From: an uncultured Pirellulaceae bacterium
GTDB taxonomy: Bacteria > Planctomycetota > Planctomycetia > Pirellulales > Pirellulaceae
Assembly: GCA_938083195.1 (NCBI GenBank)
Contig: CALKCK010000021.1
Span: forward strand, 124,001-188,000
Length of the DNA: 64,000 nt
Reading direction: 5' to 3'
The translations under genes were made by a program, and so were the position numbers. Shown one piece after another: positions 17,302-25,685 of the stretch. Below the pieces are notes generated by a model that saw only the letters and a program-made list of their open reading frames with translations, searched no databases and had not been told where the DNA came from. Within the stretch, counting starts at the first letter, position 1, and every line of letters begins with the position of its first letter.

Positions 17302-18522
17302 TCAACGTCTTTGATAATTAAAATGGGCCGCCGTGAATTTTCGAAGCGTTATGGAAGCCGAGAGAATAGCGACGAGGATCACTGCAATCATTCCTGCGTT
17401 TGCCGTCGGAGACGGCCAGACTGGGAAGTGAGTGAAGGCTTGCCATGTTAATAAGTGTAAAAGCGTGGCCACAAAGACAACGACGGAAGGAGTAATTGCG
17501 GTTGGTCGGTTCCCCTTGGTAGATACTAGCAGCATTGCTTGGATGAATAAAAAGAAGAGTGTCACCGATAAGGCAGCTTGCCAGCCAAGGAAAATTCCGA
17601 CAAGAGACATGGCAGCGATCACGTCGTCAACGCAATGAAATTGCTCGATGGTGGATTGGTGAACGCGATCTTCCAGCATTCTTTTGGAATTTAAAGTTGT
17701 CCACGAGCTCAATAGTCCGCATGCGGATCCAGCGGTTAATCCGTAAGCGAATGTGATGAGTTGAGCGGACGAACCGCGTGCGAATTCGGTTAGATGATTC
17801 GTGTCGATGTGCCATGCGATCAACGTCATGTCTGGCCAAATCAAGGGTAATCCAACACCAAAGACCAGCCCCCAACAAAACACTTTCGTAGGGACTTGTA
17901 AGCGTTCGGAGCGAATGAGCGAGAATGTAAATAAGAGACAAATTAGAACTAAATGATAGGATGTGATTTGAATCAAATCCCATTTGGGATCAAACAGGAG
18001 GTGCTCAAAGCCTCGAGATTGAATTGCGTCTTGAAAAGGAAGATTGGAGCCGCCGGTTAGGATTTCAAGAAACGAGATCAGTAGAAAAACGCACCCGAGA
18101 AAGACTTCGACGATTAGGTATCGAGGAGGAATCGGTGTCCGACAGGTCCTGCATTTTCCCGAATTTCGAATCCACCCATAAACGGGTAAGTTGTCACTGA
18201 ATAAGAGTTCTGTTTCACAAAACGGGCACATGCTTGAGCCATTTACACCACGGCCGCGGGGAAGACGCCAAGCAACCACGTTTAGAAAGCTTGCAAAGCA
18301 TCCCCCTAGAAAAAAAATCCAGATCACGCCTAATAGTTTCATCAGCGTTGCCTGGGAAAACTCGATGTATTTCCAGTACTCCAGTACGCCGATGGGGAGG
18401 TGCGAGATTTTTAACAGTGTGGAGGTCAGTAAAGGAATGAGGATCAAGAAAGTGAATATTAAGGCAAGCAGAACCCATCCAATCGCTTTGCTAACGAGAA
18501 TGAATTTTGCTTGTTTGCCCAT
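17302..18522 (-). CDS. Type IV prepilin peptidase-like membrane protein (A24 family)
   Basis: A 406-residue polytopic membrane protein. The N-terminal module carries the prepilin-peptidase signature FASFLNVVAWRLPRG, the zinc pairs CPFC (Cys99, Cys102) and CRTC (Cys124, Cys127), and PPRYLIVEV. This family cleaves and N-methylates type IV pilin-like precursors, such as the DUF1559 protein encoded 1.2 kb away. The second catalytic Asp motif is present in altered form as CVDDV (Asp299/300) in place of GGGD. The first catalytic Asp, expected seven residues before the Pro of the Ile/Leu-Pro motif, is Arg204 here (IRSERLQVP). It may be an inactive or methylase-only paralog. Confidence 0.75.
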   Translation of the reverse strand: MGKQAKFILVSKAIGWVLLALIFTFLILIPLLTSTLLKISHLPIGVLEYWKYIEFSQATLMKLLGVIWIFFLGGCFASFLNVVAWRLPRGRGVNGSSMCPFCETELLFSDNLPVYGWIRNSGKCRTCRTPIPPRYLIVEVFLGCVFLLISFLEILTGGSNLPFQDAIQSRGFEHLLFDPKWDLIQITSYHLVLICLLFTFSLIRSERLQVPTKVFCWGLVFGVGLPLIWPDMTLIAWHIDTNHLTEFARGSSAQLITFAYGLTAGSACGLLSSWTTLNSKRMLEDRVHQSTIEQFHCVDDVIAAMSLVGIFLGWQAALSVTLFFLFIQAMLLVSTKGNRPTAITPSVVVFVATLLHLLTWQAFTHFPVWPSPTANAGMIAVILVAILSASITLRKFTAAHFNYQRR

Positions 18523-18578
18523 ATCGATCCGCTACTAGAGACCCCCGCGAACTGTTGTTAGGAAGCTGCTATGAAAGA

Positions 18579-18842
18579 TTAGGAAGTCGAATCATTGGGG
18601 GATTCGAGGGTGTTGTGCGTTCCGTCGCACTTGGGGGCATTGGAGGTCTGTTTGCACTGGCAATAATAGGCTGTTTCTGTTGCCTCGGCCTCAAAGACCA
18701 TCGGTACAAAGCTTGTTCCTTTGTGTTTTCCATCGCAAAACGGCTGGTTTTCCGAAATGCCACAGGTGCAGTAGGCGTATTTTTTCCCAGCTTCTAGCTC
18801 GACTTGTTTTGGAAAGCAGGCGGCAATTTTTGGTTTGTCCAT
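18579..18842 (-). CDS. Double CDGSH-type iron-sulfur protein
   Basis: An 87-residue protein with two CDGSH motifs. The first, CTCGISENQPFCDGKH at about residues 25-40, gives a complete C-x-C-x(n)-C-x3-H ligand set. The second, CQCKQTSNAPKCDGTH at about 61-76, repeats it. Each would bind a 2Fe-2S cluster through three Cys and one His. Tandem-CDGSH proteins of this size occur in many bacteria; their role in redox or cluster transfer is known only in outline. It lies directly upstream of the prepilin peptidase gene on the same strand, though a functional link is not evident. Confidence 0.85.
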   Translation of the reverse strand: MDKPKIAACFPKQVELEAGKKYAYCTCGISENQPFCDGKHKGTSFVPMVFEAEATETAYYCQCKQTSNAPKCDGTHNTLESPNDSTS

Positions 18843-19002
18843 GGTTACTTGTTTTCTTCTTTAAGAGGGCAACAAACGCTTGCGGCGGTTTGATATAAAA
18901 CTAAAAGTGCTACGTAAGAAATTACAACATAATTGAGAAAGCGTGCCTCTAATAGAGCAACCAATCAATTTCTTGTTGATGATGCAGAGGCATCGGGTCA
19001 AT

Positions 19003-19033
19003 AAAAAAGAGCTCTCGAAGATCGAGAGCTCTT
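19003..19033 (-). terminator. Rho-independent terminator after the DUF1559 pilin/lipoprotein pair
   Basis: On the minus strand a perfect 12-bp stem (AAGAGCTCTCGA pairing with TCGAGAGCTCTT) with a 3-base loop is followed by a run of T. It lies about 70 bases beyond the lipoprotein stop and would end the two-gene transcript. Confidence 0.85.
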
Positions 19034-19102
19034 AAGATTACATTTGGTACGGACGCAGCGAGGAGGATCTGGGCACCGCCCATCAGTTCCATTCGCTTGA
19101 GC

Positions 19103-19615
19103 CTATTTGCTGGTCATCTCAATGGCGTAAGCTTCAAGTCCACCGCTGGGGACATCGACCACAAATTGTGCGGATCCGTTTCCCTCGTACTTCTTGGGGA
19201 TTTTGGTGAATTTTTTCATTTGCGCCTTGGCTGCAGCAACGGCCGCACGGTCTGCGTCTCCACCGCCGTCAGCACCTTCCATCGCATCCGAAAGAGCTGC
19301 CTCGTCCATGTCATCCCACTCAAATTCAACTTTGTGTCGCCAAACCATCGCTCCGGCGTTTCCATATCGGTCTACCAAGGAGAAATTCCCCTCGCCGTCA
19401 GTAACTGCGGTGGAGTAAGGACCGGGAGCATCGTTCCCTTCTGCCGGTTCTGGGTAAAAGGTGACCCTAATTCCAGGGAGTGGTTTCCCATCGAGCGTTA
19501 CGACGCCAGAGACGGGAGCAAGTGAGCCACCCTCTTTGCAGCCAACAAGCGTACTAAAGCAAAAAAGAGCCGCTAGGCATACAATCGAAAGGCGGTTGAT
19601 TTTTAGTTTCATCAT
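19103..19615 (-). CDS. Carboxypeptidase-regulatory-like lipoprotein paired with the DUF1559 pilin
   Basis: A 170-residue protein with a lipobox LVGC at about residue 26. The mature part opens with the beta-sandwich signature PVSGVVTLDGKPLPGIRVTFYP, typical of the carboxypeptidase regulatory/transthyretin-like fold, and contains TAVTDGEGNFSL. An Ala/Gly/Asp-rich insertion follows in the middle. Small lipoproteins of this type routinely sit directly downstream of DUF1559 genes in planctomycetes, suggesting a joint surface role that remains unknown. Two adjacent ATG codons begin the gene; the first is used. A hairpin at 19645-19675 separates it from the pilin gene and a strong terminator follows it. 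Confidence 0.78.
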   Translation of the reverse strand: MMKLKINRLSIVCLAALFCFSTLVGCKEGGSLAPVSGVVTLDGKPLPGIRVTFYPEPAEGNDAPGPYSTAVTDGEGNFSLVDRYGNAGAMVWRHKVEFEWDDMDEAALSDAMEGADGGGDADRAAVAAAKAQMKKFTKIPKKYEGNGSAQFVVDVPSGGLEAYAIEMTSK

Positions 19616-19644
19616 TTATTCTCGCGTGGTTGTCCGTAAAATAT

Positions 19645-19675
19645 TGGAGCCCGACTACATAGCAATCGGGCTCCA
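19645..19675 (-). terminator. Intercistronic hairpin between DUF1559 pilin and lipoprotein genes
   Basis: A perfect 10-bp stem TGGAGCCCGA pairing with TCGGGCTCCA and an 11-base loop. On the minus strand ATATTTT follows, a weak T tract. It may partly terminate transcription or protect the upstream message, so that the pilin is made in excess over the lipoprotein. That role is inferred. Confidence 0.55.
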
Positions 19676-19700
19676 TTTGAAGTGTAAACGAAAATTAGGA

Positions 19701-20693
19701 TTAATTTACGATAACTGAGTTTCCGTCTTGGTAAGCAGCAAGCCAATTCAAAGTTGAGTTTGACACGTTGTCAGAAAGGAATTGAGCAGAGCCATCGCAC
19801 ATTGCAACTGTTGCACCTGTGGTGTGACCGCTTGATGCAAGCGATCGAGCTCGGTAGTTACCGTTGACAATGAAGTTAAGTCCACCAGCACGACCCATGT
19901 TTGACCAGCGGCCAGCCATTGGTGTCGAAAGATCAGGGTTGTTCTGCCAGCGATGTGAACCAGCCCAGATCGCGCCGACCATGAGTGGATTCTTCGGGTT
20001 CGGCCCAGTCTCTGAATCGCTTGATCGCTCACCAATCATGATGGTGTTACTCGAGCCATCAGTTAGGGTGCCGAAATCAACTCGAGTGTTCATGCCGAAT
20101 GGACCCCACTTGTTCTTGTGGTTTGGGTCCCGACGACGGCTATCCCACATCGAGTAACCAATGTTTGCAACGTAGTTGGAGATACCATTGGGTAGGTCCA
20201 AAGAGTTTGACGTATAACAAGTGTTCTTGCCGTCTACCTTTGGGTTGTCGCTTGGACACTGGAATGATGGAATGATACTGCCAGTTGTCTGTTCACCGTT
20301 TGGCAACAACATGTCTTCGCCCCAGTGGGTGTAGAGATTGCAGTTGTCGTAAAGGTTGTTTTGTTCCATGAAAGGAAGGATGAATGTTCCCCATCCCCAG
20401 TAGTTGCCTTTGTAAGGCGTGCTACCGCGCCATACAAACGGAGTGTACTGCTTTGGAAATGCTGAAGAAGCGTTCCAGCCATCCCAGCCTTCTGGGAAAT
20501 GTTGGTAGGCACTCTCGTAGTTCAAGACAGACAATGCAATCTGACGAGCATTGTTCATGCATGTCGTTCGTCTCGCTGCCTCGCGAACCTGCTGGACAGC
20601 AGGAAGAAGCATGCCGATCAAGATTCCAATGATCGCAATGACCACTAGCAACTCTACCAGCGTAAACGCCTTCCGGCGCGATGGTGAATTCAT
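19701..20693 (-). CDS. DUF1559 type IV pilin-like protein
   Basis: About 330 residues. A short basic leader (MNSPSRRKA) precedes the class III cleavage and methylation motif FTLVELLVVIAIIGILIGMLLP, the hydrophobic pilin N-helix, followed by AVQQVREAARRTTCMNN. These are the diagnostic DUF1559/SBP_bac_10 features seen in large planctomycete families. The C-terminal half holds the H-x-G motif typical of the family (SSGHTTGATVAMCDGSAQFLSDN). It would be processed by a prepilin peptidase and displayed at the cell surface. The frame extends upstream to 20825, but the ATG at 20693 gives the expected short leader. Confidence 0.9.
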   Translation of the reverse strand: MNSPSRRKAFTLVELLVVIAIIGILIGMLLPAVQQVREAARRTTCMNNARQIALSVLNYESAYQHFPEGWDGWNASSAFPKQYTPFVWRGSTPYKGNYWGWGTFILPFMEQNNLYDNCNLYTHWGEDMLLPNGEQTTGSIIPSFQCPSDNPKVDGKNTCYTSNSLDLPNGISNYVANIGYSMWDSRRRDPNHKNKWGPFGMNTRVDFGTLTDGSSNTIMIGERSSDSETGPNPKNPLMVGAIWAGSHRWQNNPDLSTPMAGRWSNMGRAGGLNFIVNGNYRARSLASSGHTTGATVAMCDGSAQFLSDNVSNSTLNWLAAYQDGNSVIVN

Positions 20694-21268
20694 AGGTGTA
20701 ACCTCGTAAAACAAATAGGATGAAATATATTTCCGACGGCACGTTAAAGTTATGAGCCGTGTAGATAGTATTGCAGTTAAAAACGGACTAAAAAAGGAAG
20801 AAACCAGCGGGGGCACCCTGTCCATATTGTAGTTATTGCGCGTTGTCTGCCGTTAGTGATTCTGCCCCCTCGCTGCTTAAGTGAAGAAACGGATCGCAGA
20901 ATTTGTTCACCAAGTCGGCATTTATTGGGGGATCAATGATTTATTATCGTCAATAAAACGTCCTTCAAAGTATTTAATTTCGGTCATCCATGTTGTTAGT
21001 GTTAATGTTTTGCCCGTTAAAGTTTATTGAAAAAAAATAAACAAAAAATCAAATTCGGTATATAGCTCAGGAAGACTAAGGATTGTTGCCTTGTCTCCAG
21101 CGGTCGCTAAAACCTAGCGGTGACCGCGAAACGGGGGCCAGAAGGTAGCGTTTCCGTTTTGGCTTGGCACTGCGGTTCGATCGTCATCGCCCACGGAATG
21201 CGACTTTTAACCCTTCGATGGGAGGTGCCGTAGAAATTGTCACCTCTGATCGCGTTGTCGCTCGGTGC
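20694..21268. other. Intergenic region with a GC-rich hairpin
   Basis: A 575-base gap between two minus-strand genes. It should hold the promoter for the DUF1559 pilin at its left part. At 21100-21127 GCGGTCGCTA pairs with TAGCG-GT-GACCGC (one small bulge), a stable hairpin with no T tract, which may end or protect the pse operon message. The stretch 20930-21060 is strongly AT-rich. No gene or known RNA was recognised. Confidence 0.5.
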
Positions 21269-22315
21269 CTATTGTCGGCTACGGACGTTAACAACGTCGG
21301 TAATGTCGATCAGGCCGATCGCCCGTCCAGTTTCGTCGACAACCGGTAGTTCGCTCAGATTCCTGCAGGCGAGCGTTTCGATGGCTAGAAAAGTTTTAGT
21401 GCCTGCAGCAATTGTAATGGGGGACTGAGTCATGACGTTTCGGATGGGTTCGTCAAATAGTTCGTCCTGTTGTTTTTCGAGTAATTTCGCTAGGTCGCTG
21501 TCGGTAAAGATACCCGTTAGTCGAGATTGTTGGTCGACAATCAATACCACGCCTGTTCTTCGCTCGCGGCCTCCTTGCTGGATGTAGATCTCACGAACTG
21601 TCGCGGTCTCGTTCGCAATTCGGCATTCGCCAATTGGCCTCATTACTTGCTCCACGAGGGAAAGCCGTTTTCCAAGCGAGCCACCTGGGTGAAATTTTGC
21701 AAAGTCATCTGCTTGGAGTTGCTTGGTTTTTGAGACTACTAAAGTGAGTGCGTCTCCCAGGGCGAGCATCAATGCGGTGGTTGTTGATGGCGCGAGTCCG
21801 AGGTGGCAGGCTTCGTTAATTTTGCCGTAGTTGAGAACCGCAGCGCTATGGGCGGCCAGCGTTGAATCCTGTTTGCCGGTAATGGCAATGATGGGTGTTT
21901 GAAACTTTCCAAAGGACGGAAGAAGTTTCAGTATTTCTCCCGTCTCTCCACTGTTTGAAAAAACGAGAACGATGTCCTCCGGCCCCACTCTTCCGAGGTC
22001 GCCATGGATTGCTTCGGCGGGGTGGAGAAAGTGGCTGCGTACGCCGACCGACGCCAGGGAGGCAGAGGTTTTTTGACCGATCCAGCCTGCTTTACCGATG
22101 CCCGTGACAATCACGCAACCGTCGCATTCAAGTAACAGGTCGGTGGCAACACAGAAGTCATCCGGCAAGTTGGAAGCTAAGTTATTTAATGCCTCCGCTT
22201 CGTTTTTTATGATCTCAGTAGCGAGTTGAAGTTGTTCGAATTGGGTCGTGAGTCCAGATTGCTGATTGGATAATTGCCGTGTTGGTTCCCTGTATTTGCG
22301 GGCAGGTGCGCTCAT
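21269..22315 (-). CDS. KpsF/GutQ-type D-arabinose-5-phosphate isomerase
   Basis: A 348-residue cytosolic enzyme. The SIS domain covers residues about 55-215, with GIGKAGWIGQKTSASLASVG, the HGDLGRV motif and SNSGETGE. Two CBS domains follow (about 230-345), each ending in a short (S/T)xxD segment (FTDSDLAKLL and LIDITDVVNV). This arrangement defines arabinose-5-phosphate isomerases that convert ribulose-5-phosphate for KDO synthesis. Its ATG overlaps the stop of the upstream MsbA-like exporter by one base (TGATG), so the two are translationally coupled and it closes the pse operon. A role in another phosphosugar pathway cannot be excluded. Confidence 0.88.
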   Translation of the reverse strand: MSAPARKYREPTRQLSNQQSGLTTQFEQLQLATEIIKNEAEALNNLASNLPDDFCVATDLLLECDGCVIVTGIGKAGWIGQKTSASLASVGVRSHFLHPAEAIHGDLGRVGPEDIVLVFSNSGETGEILKLLPSFGKFQTPIIAITGKQDSTLAAHSAAVLNYGKINEACHLGLAPSTTTALMLALGDALTLVVSKTKQLQADDFAKFHPGGSLGKRLSLVEQVMRPIGECRIANETATVREIYIQQGGRERRTGVVLIVDQQSRLTGIFTDSDLAKLLEKQQDELFDEPIRNVMTQSPITIAAGTKTFLAIETLACRNLSELPVVDETGRAIGLIDITDVVNVRSRQ

Positions 22316-24330
22316 CAGGCGGCCTCCTCAAGTTGAAGGTTTCTCATGCGGCGGTAGTCGGGGCAGCGAGATAGAAGTTGATCGTGGGTTCCGCAGTCAA
22401 CAATTTGCCCTTCACGCATGATCATGATCTTGTCGGCCAGTTCCAGCGTGGACATGCGGTGTGTAATTAGGACGGTGGTTCGACCCGTGATAAATTCTGC
22501 GAGTGTTTCGTGGATTAGCTTTTCACTCTCTGGATCGATCTGACTGGTCGCTTCGTCGAGTATCAAGATTTCGGGATCCTTTAGGATCGCACGGGCTAGC
22601 GATATGCGTTGACGTTGTCCTCCGGAGAGCTTGCCACCGTGCTCGCCCATCATCGAATCGTATCCGTGTTCCATTGCAGAAATGAACTCGTGGGCATGTG
22701 CTTTTTGAGCTGCGGCAACGATTTCTTGGTGGGTCGCTTCAGGTCTGGCGTAGGCGATGTTTTGAGCGATCGAATCGTTGAATAGCATGGTTTGTTGCGT
22801 CACGTATCCAATTTTTTGCCGAAGTGATTTGACGGGGTAGTTTCGGATATCATGACCAGCGATGCGAACTTGTCCATCTGATTGTTCGGCCCCCCCGTTG
22901 GTTTCAAAAAATCGTGGAATCAAATTGATCAACGTGCTTTTTCCGCAGCCGTTGTGTCCCAGGATGGCCAGCGACGTACCCGCTGGAATTTGTTCGGTAA
23001 TCCCTCGAAGGATGGGTTGGTTGGGTTCGTATTCAAAACGCACGTCGCAAAATTCAATGTCGAGTTTTCCTGTGGGGATTTCCACTGGCGATGCAGGATC
23101 CTGAATAGCGGGGACTTGGTCAATTAGGGGAAAGACGCGGTCGGCGGCGACAACGCCTCCTTGGATCATGTTATAGACGTCTGCCATTTTTCGGAGCGGG
23201 TCCGCAATTCCAATTAGAAATCCGAAGAACATCATGAGGCTGCCGAATCCCATCGGCGCGTCGCACATGCGAATTCCAAATAGGTAATTTGTCGAGTTGA
23301 GTACTAGGTATCCACCAGCGAGGACGCTAAGGGAGATCATACTGACGCCGAGTAGTTCGTTGTTGATTCTCGAGAGAGCACCAAAAACTGAAATGCGCAT
23401 TGATTTTTTGTAAACATCATTGGCAACCAAGTCGAACCGTCTGCGTTCATTATCTTCATTGGTGAAGGCTTTGACGACTCGCATGTAAGTCAAGGCTTGG
23501 TAAAGGCGGTTAAGCAGTTTAGCTGAATCTTCCATCGCCCTTTTGTTTGCCCGCTTGGTCACCTGCGCTAGTTTAAGCATCAAGTATCCGGCGATTGGAC
23601 AGATTAAAAGAGAAAATAACAGCAGGCGCCAATTCACCCATGCCGCGCCGACTAAGCAGCCGGTCATTTTAAGTGGTTCGCGGATTGTTTTACCAAACAG
23701 CGTTGTGATGGCTTGGCAAATTGCTCCTGTTTCCCCGCGGATCCGACTGATTAAATCACCGGTTCCTTTGACTCCAAGTTCTGAGGCTTCCATGTCCAAT
23801 ACATTTTGGAAAACTCGATTTTGCATGTCCAGCATAGTGCGCTGGCCAACGCGGGCAACCGAGACCATGCTGCCCATCAGAAACATTCCACGGAGGACCG
23901 TGCCGATAAACATTAATGCCATTAAATAGGCGAGTGTTGTGAATGGTTTTTCTGGCGCGTATTTTTTGATATAAGGCGCTAGTTTGGCTCGGCCTGCGGT
24001 GCGAGTTTCCTGAATCTGAATGTCATAGAGATTCGCATTGATCTCGCCTTGAATTTTTGATGATTCAGTTGGTTTCAGATTTGCGTTAAGGCGTGCTTCC
24101 AGTTCCCGAATGCTATTTTGACTACTGGTGATTAATTGCTGCGATTCAGTATCTTCATCGGCTACCCACTGGTGAAGCGATTTGCCTTTGATGACTATTT
24201 CGACAAATGGATAAACCGCGCCCAGGTTGAGCGACCATAGAACCGCAACCATCGCACTGCAAAAAAAAGAGGCGAGCAAAGACCAGCGATATTTGAGCGT
24301 CATCCGTAACGCCCGATTGAGATTTTTCAT
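22315..24330 (-). CDS. MsbA-like ABC exporter, TM and ATPase fused
   Basis: A 671-residue half-transporter of the lipid/oligosaccharide exporter type. Six transmembrane helices precede an ATPase domain with Walker A GHNGCGKST near residue 460, signature LSGGQRQRISLARAI and Walker B ILILDEATSQID. Between helix 1 (near residue 25) and helix 2 lies an insertion of about 90 residues that is charged and coiled-coil-like (SIRELEARLNANL, then IQGEINANLYDIQIQETRT); it should be periplasmic. A paralog with the same insertion occurs at 42150-44126. By context it may flip a glycolipid built with pseudaminic acid. It is the eighth gene of the probable operon. Confidence 0.85.
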   Translation of the reverse strand: MKNLNRALRMTLKYRWSLLASFFCSAMVAVLWSLNLGAVYPFVEIVIKGKSLHQWVADEDTESQQLITSSQNSIRELEARLNANLKPTESSKIQGEINANLYDIQIQETRTAGRAKLAPYIKKYAPEKPFTTLAYLMALMFIGTVLRGMFLMGSMVSVARVGQRTMLDMQNRVFQNVLDMEASELGVKGTGDLISRIRGETGAICQAITTLFGKTIREPLKMTGCLVGAAWVNWRLLLFSLLICPIAGYLMLKLAQVTKRANKRAMEDSAKLLNRLYQALTYMRVVKAFTNEDNERRRFDLVANDVYKKSMRISVFGALSRINNELLGVSMISLSVLAGGYLVLNSTNYLFGIRMCDAPMGFGSLMMFFGFLIGIADPLRKMADVYNMIQGGVVAADRVFPLIDQVPAIQDPASPVEIPTGKLDIEFCDVRFEYEPNQPILRGITEQIPAGTSLAILGHNGCGKSTLINLIPRFFETNGGAEQSDGQVRIAGHDIRNYPVKSLRQKIGYVTQQTMLFNDSIAQNIAYARPEATHQEIVAAAQKAHAHEFISAMEHGYDSMMGEHGGKLSGGQRQRISLARAILKDPEILILDEATSQIDPESEKLIHETLAEFITGRTTVLITHRMSTLELADKIMIMREGQIVDCGTHDQLLSRCPDYRRMRNLQLEEAA

Positions 24331-24559
24331 GATGCCTGTTTGAAAAAATGCTTCCTTGCAAAGACTCGAACATCGTTGCTAGCGATGGAACGTCGAGCTT
24401 GCCTAAATTTAATCGTTTTGCCCTGATTCTCAAACGTCAATCGGATCCGCTAGCCGTTGCTGAGGGGGCGCGTAAATTGGTAGGATTTTGAGATCGTTTA
24501 CCGTCGGATGAGTCATACTTGGCGAGTTTTAGGCATAGAGCGCTTGGAATCGGTGAGTA

Positions 24560-25618
24560 TTAGGCCACGTGTTGCCAGTTGATTGGTGTTCCACGAGAAA
24601 TTGCTTGAGACGCCGTTGCCGATAGCACTTTATCAAGGTGAACTGGTTCGAGTCCCTTGCCGGGGCGGAGTGAGCGAACGTTATCGAGTGTGAACTTTTC
24701 ACCTTGTTCAATGTCTTGGATAGCAAATAGCGAGCGTCGGAAGGCAAGGTTGTTCTTGTCGCTCTCAGTGGGGCCATAGTTTACGTTCCCCATTGTCTTT
24801 TCGGTTGTCCGAATCGCGCTTACCAATTCGGCAAATTCGGAAGGTTCTAATGAGAATGAACTATCGGGGCCTTCTTCGGATCGAGAAAGGGTGAGGTGTT
24901 TCTCGATAATGGAGCCACCTAAAGCAACCGAAGTGATCGAGGAATGGTGGTCGAGTGTGTGATCCGAAAGTCCAACGGGGAGTTGGAATCGAGATGCGAG
25001 GTCTGGGAGCGTCCTCAGGTTCATTGATTCAGGTGGAGCTGGGTAGGCGCTGGTGCACTTCAAGAGTGCGATTTCGTTACAGCCATTGTTTCGCAACGTA
25101 CTAACGGCTTGTTCGATTTCTTCGAGTGATGCCATTCCGGTGGAGACAATTACGGGCCGGCCAGTGGCGGCAACCTTCCGTAGGAGTGGAACGTCAATAA
25201 TTTCAAATGAAGCAATCTTATAAGCAGGCACATCGAGTGTTTCCAGGAAATCAACCGCGGTCGCATCGAATGGGCTTGAAAAGAGATCCATGTCGAGTTG
25301 GTTGGCGATCGATTTGAGTTCGGCATGCCAGTCCCATGGCGTGGATGCTTTTTGGTAAAGTTCGTAGAAACTCTTTCCATCCCAGACGGTGCCGCTTTGG
25401 ATTTTGAAATGGGGTTGATGCGAGTCGAGCGTCAGGGTGTCGGCGGTGTAGGTTTGAAGTTTTACGGCGTCGGCGCCCGCCCGGTGTGCTTGGTGGATGA
25501 TTTCGACAGCGCGGTCAAAAGATTGGTGATGGTTGGCGGATAATTCGGCAATAATATAAGTCGGTTGATGATCGCCGATCAGGCGGCCATTGATTTGTAT
25601 ATTCTTTTTAGAGTCCAT
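24560..25618 (-). CDS. pseI: Pseudaminic acid synthase
   Basis: A 352-residue sialic-acid synthase family enzyme that joins phosphoenolpyruvate to 2,4-diacetamido-2,4,6-trideoxy-L-altrose, giving pseudaminic acid. The TIM barrel (residues about 15-260) opens with YIIAELSANH and has GADAVKLQTY, FSSPFD, YKIASFEI and LSDHT, all family motifs. It ends with a C-terminal SAF domain (RRSLFAIQDIEQGEKFTLDNVRSLRPGKGL). NeuB (sialic acid) is the alternative, but the neighbouring PseB, PseC, PseG/H genes make PseI much more likely. It lies 67 bases after the PseG-PseH fusion. Confidence 0.9.
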   Translation of the reverse strand: MDSKKNIQINGRLIGDHQPTYIIAELSANHHQSFDRAVEIIHQAHRAGADAVKLQTYTADTLTLDSHQPHFKIQSGTVWDGKSFYELYQKASTPWDWHAELKSIANQLDMDLFSSPFDATAVDFLETLDVPAYKIASFEIIDVPLLRKVAATGRPVIVSTGMASLEEIEQAVSTLRNNGCNEIALLKCTSAYPAPPESMNLRTLPDLASRFQLPVGLSDHTLDHHSSITSVALGGSIIEKHLTLSRSEEGPDSSFSLEPSEFAELVSAIRTTEKTMGNVNYGPTESDKNNLAFRRSLFAIQDIEQGEKFTLDNVRSLRPGKGLEPVHLDKVLSATASQAISRGTPINWQHVA

Positions 25619-25685
25619 CGAATAGCTTTAGTTCGAATGCGTGGGAAAGGTTTTCAGATTGGTTGTAGTGGGTCTTGGCGGTAAT

